Below, piece after piece: positions 63,687 to 64,000 of a stretch of DNA of 64,000 nucleotides. Source of the DNA: Heracleum sosnowskyi (Eukaryota > Streptophyta > Magnoliopsida > Apiales > Apiaceae); the NCBI GenBank assembly GCA_030848705.1, contig CM061241.1:82655178-82719177 (forward strand), given 5' to 3'. The first letter of the stretch is position 1; every line of letters starts with the position of its first letter. The notes under the pieces were generated by a model. The model was not told the DNA's origin. It ran no database searches and was given only the letters and a program-made list of their open reading frames with translations. Position numbers and translations under genes: made by a program.

Positions 63687-64000
63687 ACATTTTCATAATT
63701 CTTTTGTAGAAAAACCCGCGTTTAATTTTTCTAAAGGGTAGCAGGATAAGAAATGAGTGGTGAATTTATCTATTTTATAATTAAATCTAATTTTGGTAAA
63801 ATAATAAAATAATTAACTTCGGACGAAAAACCAAATCCGTCGTAAGATAAAAACAACGACGTTTCATTTGGCACGCTAATTTTCTCTTTTTTAATTGTTT
63901 GGAGCCAAATTTTATTAATAAAATAATAAACTTGCGACAAAATTATTTTCCGTCGTAAATACTTACGACATAATCTTCTTTTCCGTCGTAAGTACGGCGC
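63687..64000. other. Sequence right of the nested block, with CGTCGTAA words
   Basis: The first 35 bp continue the repeat interrupted by the Mutator element. From about 63810, CCGTCGTAA and TTACGAC words recur in both orientations (63836, 63951, 63961, 63982), like the subterminal repeats of a DNA transposon that continues past the window. No ORF. Confidence 0.4.

Overview
The window is nuclear DNA of a flowering plant, probably a dicot; I cannot name the species. It is AT-rich and intron-bearing, and it holds plant-type LTR retrotransposons with tRNA-Met or TGGCGC-type primer sites, a receptor-like kinase with the domain order of Arabidopsis At1g11050, and Helitron, hAT, PIF/Harbinger and Mutator-type elements. 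Only one clearly intact host gene is seen: the kinase at 24709-26640 (+). A multi-exon RPA70-like gene at about 28504-31366 (-) keeps its TATA box and exon order but carries an in-frame stop and a 1-nt frame break. Nearly everything else is mobile DNA in several nested layers.

Left part (1-18300): a piled-up set of Ty1/copia Sireviruses. Element A (3952-15988, TSD ACAAC) has a 5' LTR cut by a later minus-strand element C (4828-about 6541), a gag remnant, a pol with one homopolymer frameshift, a complete third ORF (ORF3) and a 3' LTR. A sits inside an older rearranged Sirevirus: an inverted piece D (LTR, PPT, ORF3 tail, integrase on the minus strand, 563-3940) joined to a plus-strand RT/RNase H piece B (15994-17443). 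D's LTR is itself split by a solo LTR (573-1629, TSD GGTCC).

Middle part (18300-37000): Helitron ends, an RPA-like gene fragment, two inverted copies of one hAT MITE (21215-21808 and 33527-34082, each with 8-bp duplications), a PIF/Harbinger-like MITE, a solo Sirevirus LTR (31547-32580, TSD ATCCT), two decayed RNase H fragments, the kinase gene and the RPA-like gene.

Right part (37099-63686): a Mutator-like element with about 240-bp TIRs and a 9-bp TSD (TTATAAATG). Its own DNA is only about 2.3 kb and includes the 3' end of an ERI1-like exonuclease gene, so it looks like a Pack-MULE. It has been filled by an 8.5-kb LARD-type element with an antisense gene (38190-46645, TSD GCTTT) and a 2.7-kb small non-autonomous LTR element (47147-49806, TSD CTATG). 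A 13.1-kb full-length Sirevirus (50557-63674, TSD GCCTT) is inserted at its right tip. That Sirevirus has two 1019-bp LTRs in which I see no difference, and open gag, pol and ORF3, so it is very young.

Most striking observation: each LTR family here carries its own short signature word, repeated in both orientations. In the Sireviruses it fills the LTR upstream of the TATA box and again the spacer between pol and ORF3. In the young element it also interrupts gag, pol and ORF3 in different reading frames. Related LTRs keep the same backbone but have the word replaced at all slots together. In two diverged elements a TATA box lies exactly 221 nt before the ORF3 start, directly after the word cluster, which suggests an internal ORF3 promoter matched to the LTR promoter.
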